Under the pieces are notes generated by a model, which was given only the letters and a program-made list of their open reading frames with translations, searched no databases and was not told where the DNA came from. From contig NZ_QRDP01000004.1 of NCBI RefSeq assembly GCF_003385775.1, positions 1,659,763 through 1,723,762 on the forward strand: a stretch of DNA of 64,000 bases, written 5' to 3'. Positions 7,559 to 16,824 of the stretch are shown one piece after another (position 1 is the stretch's first letter; each line of letters begins with the position of its first letter). The translations under genes and the position numbers were made by a program. The stretch comes from Parasphingopyxis lamellibrachiae (GTDB taxonomy: Bacteria; Pseudomonadota; Alphaproteobacteria; Sphingomonadales; Sphingomonadaceae).

Positions 7559-10234
7559 CTAACCGCTGTTCCTCAGCGCAGTCGCAATCGCGTTGATCGA
7601 AAGCTGTATGCCTTCCGGAATGCGCGGATCGTCTTCGCCCGCGCGGTGGCGTTTCAGCAGTTCGATCTGCAGCAGGTTGAGCGGTTCGATATAGGGAAGG
7701 CGCAGGCGGATCGACGTGTCGAGCTTGGGCGCGTTTTCGAGCAGGCGCGTCTGGTCCGTTATCTCGAGCAGCGTATCGTGCGTCACGTCCCAGCTCGCCC
7801 GGATATCGCCGAACAATCGGTCAGCCAGTTCGCGATCCTCGACCAGCCCCGCATATTTCGCCGCAATGCCCATATCGGATTTGGCGAGCACCATCTCCAT
7901 ATTGCCGAGCGTCATTTTGAGGAACGGCCAGGCCTCGGCCATTTCGCGCAGCAGGCCCTTGTCTTCGAATGCGGCGAGCGCATGGCCGACGCCATACCAG
8001 CCGGGCAGCATCACCCGCGCCTGGCTCCAGGAGAAGACCCAGGGGATGGCGCGCAGATCTTCGATCGCGTCCGATGTCTTGCGGCTCGCAGGGCGTGAGC
8101 CGATCTTGAGCGTCGCGATTTCAGAAATCGGCGTCATCTGGCGGAAAAATTCGGTGAACCCCGCGCTCTCGTAAACGAGCCCGCGATAGGCTTTGAAAGC
8201 GGTGGCAGAAAGCGTGTCCATTGCGGCGGAAAAGCGCCTGCGATCCGCCGGTGCCAGCGTTTCCGGTTCCAGCGTCGCCAACAATGTCGCCGACACCATG
8301 GAATCGATATTGGCGCGTGCGGCGTCAGGTGTGCCATATTTGGCGGCGATGACCTCGCCCTGTTCGGTGATCCGGATGCGCCCGTTCACGGTGCCGGCAG
8401 GCTGGCCGCGGATCGCCTCGAACGCCGATCCGCCGCCGCGCCCCACCGATCCGCCGCGCCCATGGAAAAGCTGCATGGTGGCGCCGGCCTCCTGAAACAC
8501 AGGGTCAAGCGCCTCGCTCGCCCGGCTGAGCACCCAGCCCGATGTGAGGTAGCCGCCATCCTTGTTGGAATCCGAATAGCCGATCATCACTTCCTGATGG
8601 CCGCGCGCGGAGACCAGCCCGGCGATTTCCGGCAGGCCGAAATAGAAGCGCATGATATCCGGTGCCCGTTCCAGGTCGCCGATGGTTTCGAACAGCGGCA
8701 CGGCCATCACCGGCGCCGCGGGCGGGTTGCCCGGGCGATAGAGACCGGCTTCGCGCAGCAGGATATGCACCTCGAGCAGATCCGAGGCCGTCTCGGTCAT
8801 CGAGACGATATAGTTGGTTATGCAGCCGTCGCCGTAACGCCGGTGCGCCTCGGCCGCCGCTGCCATGATGGCTAGCTCGCTGCGCGTCTCGTCGGAATAG
8901 TAGCCATGCGGCACGGCCAGCGGGCGCGGCGAAGCCAGTTCGGTGCGCAGGAGCGCGACCCGCGCCTCCTCGTCCAGCGCCTCATAATCCGCGTCCACGC
9001 CAGCAGTGCGCAGTAACTCTCCGACCACGCGTTCATGGACGGCGCTGTTCTGCCGCATGTCCAGCGCCGCGAGATGGAAGCCGAAGGTCTTGATCGCACG
9101 GATGAGGCGGCCCAGCGCCCCGCTCGAGGCCAGTGTCTCCCCGCCGCTCTCCGCAAGCGCCCGGGCGATGGTCCTCAGATCGGTCTCCAGCGCTTCCGGT
9201 GTCGTATAGGGCTCGGCGGCAAGCGAGGAGGGCCTGGGCGGGGGGCCGCCGACAAGGTTTTCATGGGTTGCGGCGAGCCGGGCATAGATGCCGGCAATCG
9301 CCCGCCGATAGGGTTCGTCGCGGCGGCTGGGCGCATCGTCGCCGCTCGCATCGGCCAGGGCGAGAACGGCGGGATCGATGTCGGCCAGCTCGCTGGAGAT
9401 GGAGAGCTCCGCGCCGATCGCGTGCAGGGCGTCGAGATAGCTGACGATCACCGTTTCCGCCGAGCGCCCGAGCGACAGGCCGAGCGTTTCCGCGGTCACA
9501 TAGGGATTGCCGTCGCGGTCGCCGCCGATCCAGCTGCCCAGCCGGAAAAAACTGGCGGGAATGCCGCCCAGCGCCTCTTCCCAGCGATTATAGAGGCCGG
9601 GAAGGAGCGGCAGGAAAGTGTCGCGCAGATAGGAAAGCGCATTCTCCACCTCGTCCGCCACGAACAACCGTTCGCGCCGCAGGGGCCGGGTCTGCCAGAG
9701 CAAGGCGATCTGCCGGAAGATCGACTCCTCGACACCGTCGCCATCCGGCGTTTCGCTCCTGCCCGCATCGCGCATGCGCATCAGTTCGGCGATCCGGTTG
9801 CGGTGATCGATCATGCTCTTGCGGCGCACTTCCGTCGGATGCGCGGTCAGCACCGGGACGATCAGCGCGTCTTGCAGCATCGCCAGCACCGCCTCGCGCG
9901 AAACGCCATTCTCTTCGAGCCGGGCCAGCGCCCGGGCCACGTCCACATCATTGTCAGACAGCAGCTCCTGCCGGTCTTCGGCGAGATTGGCGAGCATGGA
10001 AAACAGCATGAAGCCGCGCACGAAATCGAGCGTCTCGTCCAGCGTCAGCGCGCCAAGCCCGGGATCGATGGCGTGGGAATCCGCAACGCCGCGATGCCGG
10101 TCGACCGAGGCGGCCCGGATATATTCGGTGCGCTTGAACAGCGTTTCCCCACCATAGGCGCGGATAACATCGCCCAGCAGCGCGCCCAGGAAACGAATAT
10201 CCGCATTTTGTGATATCGGTGGGACAGTGCTCAT
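7559..10234 (-). CDS. ppc: Phosphoenolpyruvate carboxylase
   Basis: An 891-residue cytosolic enzyme converting PEP and bicarbonate to oxaloacetate, an anaplerotic step. Diagnostic motifs are VLTAHPTEVRRKS with the catalytic His, GYSDSNKDGGYLTSGW, and the glycine-rich FHGRGGSVGRGGG loop. The C-terminus ends in RNSG, close to the invariant RNTG end of the family. The ATG at 10234 (MSTVPPIS) was chosen over an ORF start 19 codons upstream because GGGAAA lies just before it and the family length fits. It lies 109 bp after a SulP transporter gene. Confidence 0.95.
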   Translation of the reverse strand: MSTVPPISQNADIRFLGALLGDVIRAYGGETLFKRTEYIRAASVDRHRGVADSHAIDPGLGALTLDETLDFVRGFMLFSMLANLAEDRQELLSDNDVDVARALARLEENGVSREAVLAMLQDALIVPVLTAHPTEVRRKSMIDHRNRIAELMRMRDAGRSETPDGDGVEESIFRQIALLWQTRPLRRERLFVADEVENALSYLRDTFLPLLPGLYNRWEEALGGIPASFFRLGSWIGGDRDGNPYVTAETLGLSLGRSAETVIVSYLDALHAIGAELSISSELADIDPAVLALADASGDDAPSRRDEPYRRAIAGIYARLAATHENLVGGPPPRPSSLAAEPYTTPEALETDLRTIARALAESGGETLASSGALGRLIRAIKTFGFHLAALDMRQNSAVHERVVGELLRTAGVDADYEALDEEARVALLRTELASPRPLAVPHGYYSDETRSELAIMAAAAEAHRRYGDGCITNYIVSMTETASDLLEVHILLREAGLYRPGNPPAAPVMAVPLFETIGDLERAPDIMRFYFGLPEIAGLVSARGHQEVMIGYSDSNKDGGYLTSGWVLSRASEALDPVFQEAGATMQLFHGRGGSVGRGGGSAFEAIRGQPAGTVNGRIRITEQGEVIAAKYGTPDAARANIDSMVSATLLATLEPETLAPADRRRFSAAMDTLSATAFKAYRGLVYESAGFTEFFRQMTPISEIATLKIGSRPASRKTSDAIEDLRAIPWVFSWSQARVMLPGWYGVGHALAAFEDKGLLREMAEAWPFLKMTLGNMEMVLAKSDMGIAAKYAGLVEDRELADRLFGDIRASWDVTHDTLLEITDQTRLLENAPKLDTSIRLRLPYIEPLNLLQIELLKRHRAGEDDPRIPEGIQLSINAIATALRNSG

Positions 10235-10343
10235 CGTGATTTCCCTGCTGCTGGACATTGTGGCGGCGCGTGCAAACGGCCCATCCGCCATTGAGAACAG
10301 GAATCGGGGCGTCCCGCAATAGCGCTCTTCCCGCCGGCGCTTC

Positions 10344-12116
10344 CTAGATCAATCCGCGCGGCCCGTAGGGATCGGGATCGACCGGAAGCGGATCGCCTTC
10401 ATCGTCGCCGCGCCCGGCCAGTTCGGCGAAGGCGCCATTTTGCGACAGGAATATCTCGCCGGTCAGCGCATCCAGAAAATCCGACTTCTGCAGCCGGTCC
10501 ATCACCGGTCCCTTCACTTCCGACAGATGGAAGCGGATATTGGCGTCGGCCAGCCGGTGATTGATCGCTTCGAGGCTTTCCAGCGCCGAGGCGTCTATCT
10601 CGTTCACCGCCGAACACATCAGCACCAGATGTTTGAGTTCCGGCCGGTCTGCCATCTGCTCGAGTACATATTCCTCGAGCCAGCGCGCGTTCAGATAGGT
10701 CAGGCTTTCGTCGATCCGGATCATCAGGATATGCGGCAAAGTGATGACCTTGTGCCGCTCGACATTGCGGAAATGCTCGGTGTTCGGAACACGGCCGATG
10801 ACAGCGGCATGAGGACGTGAAGAACGCCAGACGAAGAGCGCGAGGCTGAGCAGGACGCCGGCGATCACACCGGTTTCGACACCGAGGACCAGCGTGCCCA
10901 GCATCGTCATCGCCATCGCCGCGAAATCGGCCTTCGAATAGCGCCAGGTAACGATCGGAGCGCGCAAATCGACAAGGCTGAGCACCGCAACGATGATCGT
11001 TGCGGCGAGCGTGGCAAGCGGCAGGGAGGCCAGAAACGGCGTTAGCAGGAGCGCGGCGACGGCAATGCCGACGGCTGTAAAAGCGCCAGCGGCCGGGGTT
11101 TCGGCGCCGGCATCGAAATTAACGACCGACCGCGCAAAACCACCCGTCACCGGATAGCCGCCGGAAAAACCCGCCACGACATTCGCCGCGCCAAGGCCGA
11201 CCAGTTCCTGGTCCGGGTCGATGCGCTGGCGGCGTTTGGCAGCAAGCGTCTGGGCGATCGACACCGACTCGACAAAACCGATGATGCTGATCAGCAGCGC
11301 CGGCACGGCAAGCGCCAGCCAGAGGTCCGCATCGAAAAGCGGCGCGCCGATCGGCGGCAGGCCGGTCGGGATAACGCCAACCGTCCTGACACCTTTGGCC
11401 TCCAGGTCGAGCAGGACGACGGCAACGATAGTGGCGACAACTGCAAAAACCGGTCCGGCCTTGGCGACAAGATCGGCCGGGCGGTCGGCAAGGCCGAGCT
11501 TGACCAGCAACGGCTTCAAACCCTTCCTGACCCAGAAGAGGAACGCCAGAGACGTCGCCCCTATCGTCAGGGTCGGTACGTTGATCGTGCCGATATTGGC
11601 AGAGAGCGTGGCCAGGAGCTGAGGCATGGTATGGCCACCCGCCTCGATGCCCAGAATATATTTGAGCTGGCTGGTGGCGATGATGATCCCGCTGGCGGTT
11701 ATGAAACCGGACACCACCGGATGCGAGAGAAGGTTCGCCAGCGAGCCGAGCCGCAACAGCCCCATGACGAGCAGGAATATTCCCGACAGCAGCGCAAGAA
11801 TGAGGGCGGCGGCGATATAGTCGGCCGACCCGGTCGCCGCGACCGCGCCCGCCGCCGTTGCCGTCATCAGCGAGACCACCGCTACCGGGCCGACGGCGAG
11901 CGTCCGGCTCGTCCCGAACAGCGCATAGGCGACGAGCGGCAGGATCGACGCATAAAGGCCGACCACGGGCGGCAGGCCGGCAAGCATCGCATAGGCGAGG
12001 CTCTGCGGTATCAGCATGATCGTGACGATGATCGCAGCGACGAGATCGCTGGTCAGCGCCGTGCCGGTATAGTGGCGACCCCAGTCGAGGATCGGGAAAT
12101 AGCGGGAAAGCCTCAT
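10344..12116 (-). CDS. SulP-family anion transporter with C-terminal STAS domain
   Basis: A 590-residue inner-membrane protein. The N-terminal two thirds hold the SulP helices, including IPQSLAYAMLAGLPPVVGLY and the GxSGG-type segment of the transport domain. A cytosolic STAS domain follows, recognisable from RIDESLTYLNARWLEEYVL and VNEIDASALESLEAI. SulP proteins move sulfate, bicarbonate or other anions. The gene lies 20 bp after sulfide:quinone oxidoreductase and looks co-transcribed, so sulfate or sulfite from persulfide oxidation is the favoured substrate. Bicarbonate for the next gene, PEP carboxylase, is the alternative. The ATG at 12116 (MRLSRYFPIL) replaces a longer Arg-rich leader. 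Confidence 0.88.
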   Translation of the reverse strand: MRLSRYFPILDWGRHYTGTALTSDLVAAIIVTIMLIPQSLAYAMLAGLPPVVGLYASILPLVAYALFGTSRTLAVGPVAVVSLMTATAAGAVAATGSADYIAAALILALLSGIFLLVMGLLRLGSLANLLSHPVVSGFITASGIIIATSQLKYILGIEAGGHTMPQLLATLSANIGTINVPTLTIGATSLAFLFWVRKGLKPLLVKLGLADRPADLVAKAGPVFAVVATIVAVVLLDLEAKGVRTVGVIPTGLPPIGAPLFDADLWLALAVPALLISIIGFVESVSIAQTLAAKRRQRIDPDQELVGLGAANVVAGFSGGYPVTGGFARSVVNFDAGAETPAAGAFTAVGIAVAALLLTPFLASLPLATLAATIIVAVLSLVDLRAPIVTWRYSKADFAAMAMTMLGTLVLGVETGVIAGVLLSLALFVWRSSRPHAAVIGRVPNTEHFRNVERHKVITLPHILMIRIDESLTYLNARWLEEYVLEQMADRPELKHLVLMCSAVNEIDASALESLEAINHRLADANIRFHLSEVKGPVMDRLQKSDFLDALTGEIFLSQNGAFAELAGRGDDEGDPLPVDPDPYGPRGLI

Positions 12117-12136
12117 CGCCGGGTTCGGGATCGTAT

Positions 12137-13426
12137 CTAACCGAGATTCGAGGCTGGCGACGCGGCCTCGAGAGCGGCCGGTTCTTCCATCGCGCCTGGC
12201 TCGATATCCGGCCGCGCCAGCCATTCATGCCCGCGCAGCATTCCATTCCAGTAAATCCAGGGCAGCGCCGACACCTTCAGATGCCATGCCAGGCGCGAGG
12301 GCCGGGTGGGATCGATCAGCCAGTTGGGAAAGGTTGGCTGCAAGGCACCGCCATAGCCGAATTCGGCCAGCACGATCCTGCCGCGCTCGACGGTAAGTGG
12401 ACAGGAACCATAGCCGTCATAGCTGGCATGCCGGTCCGCACCGTTCAGCATGGCAAGGATATTCCAGGCGGCGACCGGCGCCTGTTTGCGGACCGCCGCA
12501 GCGGTTTTCGCATTTGGCGCCGAACAGACATCGCCCAGCGCGAAAACATTGCCGTAATGCGGGTGGCGCAGCGTCTCCTGATCCACCGCGATAAAGCCGC
12601 TATCGGCAGCCAGCGGGCTATCGGCGATAAAGTCCGGCGCAACCTGCGGCGGAGTCACGTGCAGCATGGCAAAGTCGCGCGTCACCTCGCCGTCGCCCTC
12701 GGCAAAAGTTGCGCGTTTGCTCTCTCCATCGACAGCAATCAACCGCGATTCGAGATGCAGGTCGATGCCATAGCGATCGACATAGCTCTGGAGTGCAGGG
12801 ACATAGGCCGAAACGCCGAACAAGGCCGGCGTGCTTGTATGAAAGGCTACGTCAATCCCGCCAAGCCGCTTGTTATCCTGCCAGTAATCGCAGGCCATAT
12901 ACATGATCTTCTGCGGCGCGCCGGCACATTTTATGGGCATTGGCGGCTGGGTGAACAGGGCGCCACCTTCCTTCAGGGACTCGATCAGCTCCCAGCTATA
13001 TGGAGCTGTCTCGAACGTGTAGTTGGACGTCACGCCATTTTTGCCAAGCGTCCCAGGCAGCCCGTCAATCTGCTCCCAGTCCAGCTTGATCCCGGCGGCG
13101 ACAACCAGCACGCCATAGGCCAGGCGGGTACCGTCTTCGAGGATGACCTCGTCTTTCTCGGGTGCGAACCGGGCGACGCGTTCCCTGATCCACTGTACCC
13201 CTTTCGGCATGACACGGGCCATGGGACGGTGCGTCTGACTGCGCTCGAAAATTCCGCCGCCCACCATCGTCCAGCCGGGCTGGTAATAATGGGTGTCGCG
13301 TGGTTCGATGATGGTTATCGAAAGGCCCGCATCCCGGCGGAGCAAAGAGGCTGCGACCGCGATCCCTGCCGATCCGCCGCCGACGATCAATATGTCGTGG
13401 CGTTCGGAAGGCTTTCCTGTCGTCAT
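12137..13426 (-). CDS. sqr: Type II sulfide:quinone oxidoreductase
   Basis: A 429-residue FAD flavoprotein at the inner membrane that oxidises sulfide to persulfide/polysulfide and reduces quinone. An N-terminal dinucleotide fold (ILIVGGGSAGIAVAASLL), a second ALGDVCSAPNAKTAAAV FAD segment and two redox cysteines are visible: Cys167 in PIKCAGAPQK and Cys342 in YGSCPLTV. These correspond to the pair in mitochondrial-type SQR. The third cysteine of type I enzymes is not evident. It lies inside an operon with persulfide dioxygenase and YeeE-type proteins, which supports sulfide detoxification. Confidence 0.93.
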   Translation of the reverse strand: MTTGKPSERHDILIVGGGSAGIAVAASLLRRDAGLSITIIEPRDTHYYQPGWTMVGGGIFERSQTHRPMARVMPKGVQWIRERVARFAPEKDEVILEDGTRLAYGVLVVAAGIKLDWEQIDGLPGTLGKNGVTSNYTFETAPYSWELIESLKEGGALFTQPPMPIKCAGAPQKIMYMACDYWQDNKRLGGIDVAFHTSTPALFGVSAYVPALQSYVDRYGIDLHLESRLIAVDGESKRATFAEGDGEVTRDFAMLHVTPPQVAPDFIADSPLAADSGFIAVDQETLRHPHYGNVFALGDVCSAPNAKTAAAVRKQAPVAAWNILAMLNGADRHASYDGYGSCPLTVERGRIVLAEFGYGGALQPTFPNWLIDPTRPSRLAWHLKVSALPWIYWNGMLRGHEWLARPDIEPGAMEEPAALEAASPASNLG

Positions 13427-13439
13427 GATGTCATCCTTG

Positions 13440-13862
13440 TCACGCGGTTGAACGGTTGAAGCTGCGATGTACGGTCATCCCTACGACCATCGCTATGACA
13501 AAGACCAGCGCTGCGGAGGGATTGAGCGCAAGACCGGCAATGGCCGGCCCCGGGCACAGGCCCGCAATGCCCCAGCCGATCCCGAACAGGATCGAGCCGA
13601 CAATCAGCGGGCGATCCAGTTTTCCGGTTGCCGGCACGGCGAACTGCGAAGCCGCCAGGGGCGTTGCAAGACGTCGCTGGATCAGCCAGGCAATCGCCAT
13701 CGGCAGGATCGCCCCGGCCATCACAAAGGCCAGGGTCGGGTCCCAGCGTCCGCCCAGATCGAGAAAGCCGCGTACCCGGGTGGGATCGGCCATACCCGAA
13801 ACTGCCAGTCCAGCGCCGAACAGCGTTCCGGCGCCAAGCGCGATGAGGAACAGGCGGATCAC
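13440..13862 (-). CDS. YeeE/YedE half-transporter, DUF6691 type
   Basis: A 140-residue membrane protein with about four hydrophobic segments and the motif GIGWGIAGLCPGPAIAGLA, typical of the C-terminal half of YeeE/YedE sulfur transporters. The start is taken as GTG at 13862, overlapping the TGA of the preceding half-protein (GTGA overlap). The longer ATG frame would read back through that gene. Together the two halves probably form one channel for thiosulfate or a related sulfane-sulfur species. Confidence 0.85.
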   Translation of the reverse strand: MIRLFLIALGAGTLFGAGLAVSGMADPTRVRGFLDLGGRWDPTLAFVMAGAILPMAIAWLIQRRLATPLAASQFAVPATGKLDRPLIVGSILFGIGWGIAGLCPGPAIAGLALNPSAALVFVIAMVVGMTVHRSFNRSTA

Positions 13863-14296
13863 CAGCCCAACCCCAGCGCATTCATGACGGCGACTGTCGC
13901 AAAGCCGGCTCCCATGAAACAGGCGGTGGCGACAATCGAGCGTTTCGAAAGGCGCGACAGGCCGCAAACGCCGTGACCGCTCGTGCAGCCGCTGCCGAGC
14001 CGCGTCCCGAACCCGACAATCAGACCGCCGACGATCAGTACCGCCGACGATTCCGGGAAGCGCGTCACGACCGGCCCGACGAACTGGGACACCAGAAATG
14101 CGCCGAGCGGCAGGCCGAGAATGAAAGCCCCCGCCAAAAGGAGCGGCGGCCCGCTGTCCGAAATCCGCATCATGCGGGCAAGCAATCCGCTAACGCCTGC
14201 AATCCGCCCGAGCCCCAGCAGCATGACAGCGGCGGCAAGCCCGATCATCAGGCCGCCGATCAGACCCTGAACGGGCATGGCATAGTCCGGCATCAT
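13859..14296 (-). CDS. YeeE/YedE half-transporter, N-terminal type
   Basis: A 145-residue membrane protein with about four hydrophobic helices and the conserved motif GSGCTSGHGVCGLSRLS near residue 110, carrying the two cysteines of YeeE/YedE sulfur transporters. It starts 2 nt after the persulfide dioxygenase stop and overlaps the next half-protein by 4 nt, so translation of the two halves is probably coupled. Such split pairs commonly accompany SQR and persulfide dioxygenase in proteobacteria. Confidence 0.88.
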   Translation of the reverse strand: MMPDYAMPVQGLIGGLMIGLAAAVMLLGLGRIAGVSGLLARMMRISDSGPPLLLAGAFILGLPLGAFLVSQFVGPVVTRFPESSAVLIVGGLIVGFGTRLGSGCTSGHGVCGLSRLSKRSIVATACFMGAGFATVAVMNALGLGW

Positions 14297-14298
14297 GG

Positions 14299-15240
14299 CT
14301 AGACGGCGTTCAGCGGGAGTTTGAGATAGCGCGTCCCGTTGTCCTCCGGATCAGGCAGATGCCCGCCGCGCATATTCACCTGGATCGCCGGGAGGATCAG
14401 CGTCGGCATCGCCAGGGTGGCGTCGCGAGCGGTTCGCATGGCGACGAACTCGTCTTCGCCGACGCCCTTATGGACATGGATATTGGCCGCATGCTCTTCG
14501 CCTATCGTCGTCTCCCAGGCGAAAGTGTCGCGGCCGGGAGCCTTGTAATCATGGCAAAGGAAGACACGGGTTTCCGCCGGCAGCGACAATAGCCGCCGGA
14601 TCGAGCGATAAAGGATATGGGCATCGCCGCCAGGGAAATCGGCCCGTGCCGTGCCATAGTCGGGCATGAACAGCGTATCGCCGACAAAGGCCGCATCGCC
14701 GATGACATAGGCGAGATCGGCGGGAGTATGGCCCGGCACATGCAGGACGACGCAATCGAGAGTCCCGATCCGGAATCTGTCGCCGTCCGCGAACAGGCGA
14801 TCGAACTGCGATCCATCGGTCGCAAAATCCGGTCCCGCGTTAAACAGGGTACCGAAGGTTTCCTGTACCGTCAGAATTTCTCTGCCGATCGCGATCTGCC
14901 CGCCAAGTTCGGCCTGGAGATAGGGAGCTGCCGACAGATGATCGGCATGCGCATGGGTTTCGAGCAGATATTCAATCTCGAGACCCTGCTCCTGAACATA
15001 GGCGATGATCTTGTCGGCCGAAGCATGCGATGTCCTGCCCGACGGCGCATCGAAGTCCAAAACGGAATCGACGATTGCCGCCTTTTTCGTTTCCGGATCG
15101 TGCACGACATAGCTGGCCGTGAAAGTGGGTTCGTCGAAAAAACAGTGGACGGTGGGTTTTGTCTTGGCCCCAGCCCTGCTCGCTTCGACCAGTGCGCTCG
15201 CATCGTCGATAACCGGATCGGGGATTGTCGCTGCCGTCAA
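14299..15240 (-). CDS. Persulfide dioxygenase (ETHE1/Blh-type metallo-beta-lactamase fold)
   Basis: A 313-residue non-haem iron enzyme that oxidises glutathione persulfide to sulfite. The fold signature THAHADH is at 95-101, followed by His171 in HVPGHTPADL and Asp188 in FVGDTLFMPDYG. His96, His171 and Asp188 match the two-His-one-Asp iron site of ETHE1. It is the first gene of the sulfide operon. In rhizobia and Xylella the homologue (blh) is preceded by the ArsR-type repressor BigR. No such gene is present here. Confidence 0.9.
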   Translation of the reverse strand: MTAATIPDPVIDDASALVEASRAGAKTKPTVHCFFDEPTFTASYVVHDPETKKAAIVDSVLDFDAPSGRTSHASADKIIAYVQEQGLEIEYLLETHAHADHLSAAPYLQAELGGQIAIGREILTVQETFGTLFNAGPDFATDGSQFDRLFADGDRFRIGTLDCVVLHVPGHTPADLAYVIGDAAFVGDTLFMPDYGTARADFPGGDAHILYRSIRRLLSLPAETRVFLCHDYKAPGRDTFAWETTIGEEHAANIHVHKGVGEDEFVAMRTARDATLAMPTLILPAIQVNMRGGHLPDPEDNGTRYLKLPLNAV

Positions 15241-15684
15241 TTAGGCCTCCTGCAAAAAATTATGCGAATCTCTGTAGTTTATGGGCAATGCTGTACACGT
15301 ATATCCAGCGTTCCGAAACTTGTACGACCGCCATCGCGTTGCTCAAGGCCGACGGTTCAATCGACCGCCGCCGGACGTTCGCAATCGCGGGAAAAGAGAC
15401 GGCAGCCGGGCGCATCAAGGGCCGCATAGATGCACCGGGTCCGACTGCCGTCACTATCAGGCCGGCCACCATACAAGGGGTGTGGCGCGGCCCGATCCCA
15501 TTATCCGGTTTCGATTTCTTACAAATCGCCTTACCTCAACTGAGCATTGTCATCCTGCAGGCTTTTCGCGCCTGGCAAGTTGATTACGGTCAAGCGCTTC
15601 GCCGCGAAAAACCCCCACGGCGATAGACCTGCAGCTTGTCTGGATGCCGCCAGGCATGCGATATGCACTTATGGAGAGCGAGCG
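15241..15684. other. Divergent control region between sulfide operon and FixL-like gene
   Basis: About 440 bp without a convincing gene. The open frames here (for instance 15288-15626 plus and 15260-15472 minus) have no ribosome-binding site or recognisable family. The stretch contains an FNR/FixK-type box at 15580-15593 and presumably the promoters of both divergent operons. Confidence 0.5.
15580..15593. promoter_or_regulatory. FNR/FixK-type binding box
   Basis: TTGATTACGGTCAA matches the FNR/FixK consensus TTGAT-N4-ATCAA at 9 of 10 defined bases. It lies 92 bp upstream of the FixL-like start, and a FixK-like regulator is encoded 2 kb downstream, so feedback control of fixLJ is plausible. 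Its distance of about 340 bp from the persulfide dioxygenase start makes direct control of that operon less likely. Confidence 0.55.
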
Positions 15685-16824
15685 ATGAGGGCGCCGAAAG
15701 AACCGGATACGGAGCTTGGCCGGCGGGACCTGCTGCTCAAGGCGCTGTTGTCCCTCTCCCCCGACATGATCGTCACGATCGATCGTCACAGCATCATACA
15801 GTCGGCCGGCGCGGCAGCCAGCACGATGCTGGGCTATGCCGATAAAGAGCTGGTCGGCAAGAATGTAAATATCATGATACCGCCGCCGTACCGGGATCAG
15901 CACGACGCCAATGTCAGACGCTATGTCGAGACCCACGAAGCGCACATCATAGGGATCGGCCGAAAGCTCGAAGCGCTGCGGAAGGATGGCACGTTAATCC
16001 CTATCTACCTGCGAGTGGCCGAAGTCTGGGATGGAGGCGAACCGCTGTTTGTCGGTATGGTCCACGATCTCACAAAGGAAGAACAGGCCAAGGACCGCGA
16101 ACAGGAAATGCGCACGGCAATGCAGCACATGTCCCGCGTCGCGTCGATGGGTGAAATGGCTACCGGGCTGGCCCACGAGATCAACCAGCCTTTGACGGCG
16201 ATCAACCAGTATCTGAGCGCCGCGACGCATCAGTTGAATGAGGACAATCCGGATATCGGTTCGGCTCTGAACTTTATCGAAAAGGCAAGCCGGCAAACCG
16301 AGCGGACGAGCGACATCATCCGGTCACTCCGCCAGTTCGTCCGCTTTACGGGCGGCGAGAAAAGGCATTGCCCACTGGAACCGTTGATCCGGGAGGCCGT
16401 CGACCTTTCGCTGCTGGAAAGTGAAAGGAAACGGATTACGGTTGCTCTGGATATCCCCGCTGCCCTTCCCGAAGTCCGTGTCGAACCGGTGCAAATTCAG
16501 CAGGTTCTGCACAACCTGTTGCGCAATGCGATTGAGGCAACCGCCGATATCGAGGCCCCGCATATCCGGATTTTCGCCAAGCCGCACCGCGATACCCATG
16601 TCCAGATTTGCCTCGAAGACAATGGACCGGGCATTGATCCAGCCCTGCGCGACGATCTTTTCGACCGGTTCGTCAGCGGCAAGAGCGAAGGCCTCGGAAT
16701 CGGGCTCGCAATCTGTCGGTCCATCGTCACAGCGCATGGCGGAACGATCTGGGTCGAAGATGCAAGCCCTCGCGGCGCGCGCTTCTGTTTCGCCATTCCC
16801 GCGGCTACCGAAATTCAGCCATGA
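15685..16824 (+). CDS. fixL: Soluble haem-PAS oxygen-sensing histidine kinase (FixL-like)
   Basis: A 379-residue kinase with no membrane segment: PAS domain at about 22-130, phosphoacceptor helix GLAHEINQPLTAI with His164, then an HATPase domain (NLLRNAIEA, EDNGPGI, GLGIGLAICRSIV). The PAS domain keeps the Bradyrhizobium FixL haem pocket in register: His73 equals the proximal His200, Arg79 equals Arg206, His87 equals His214 and Arg93 equals Arg220. It should therefore bind haem and shut off kinase activity when O2 binds. The ATG at 15685 has GGAGAG six bases upstream. Its TGA overlaps the start of the response regulator gene. Confidence 0.9.
   Translation: MRAPKEPDTELGRRDLLLKALLSLSPDMIVTIDRHSIIQSAGAAASTMLGYADKELVGKNVNIMIPPPYRDQHDANVRRYVETHEAHIIGIGRKLEALRKDGTLIPIYLRVAEVWDGGEPLFVGMVHDLTKEEQAKDREQEMRTAMQHMSRVASMGEMATGLAHEINQPLTAINQYLSAATHQLNEDNPDIGSALNFIEKASRQTERTSDIIRSLRQFVRFTGGEKRHCPLEPLIREAVDLSLLESERKRITVALDIPAALPEVRVEPVQIQQVLHNLLRNAIEATADIEAPHIRIFAKPHRDTHVQICLEDNGPGIDPALRDDLFDRFVSGKSEGLGIGLAICRSIVTAHGGTIWVEDASPRGARFCFAIPAATEIQP

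Noticed and set aside
15288-15626. Plus-strand frame of about 112 codons between the sulfide operon and fixL
   Set aside because: No ribosome-binding site or known family, and it covers the FNR-type box; more likely control DNA.
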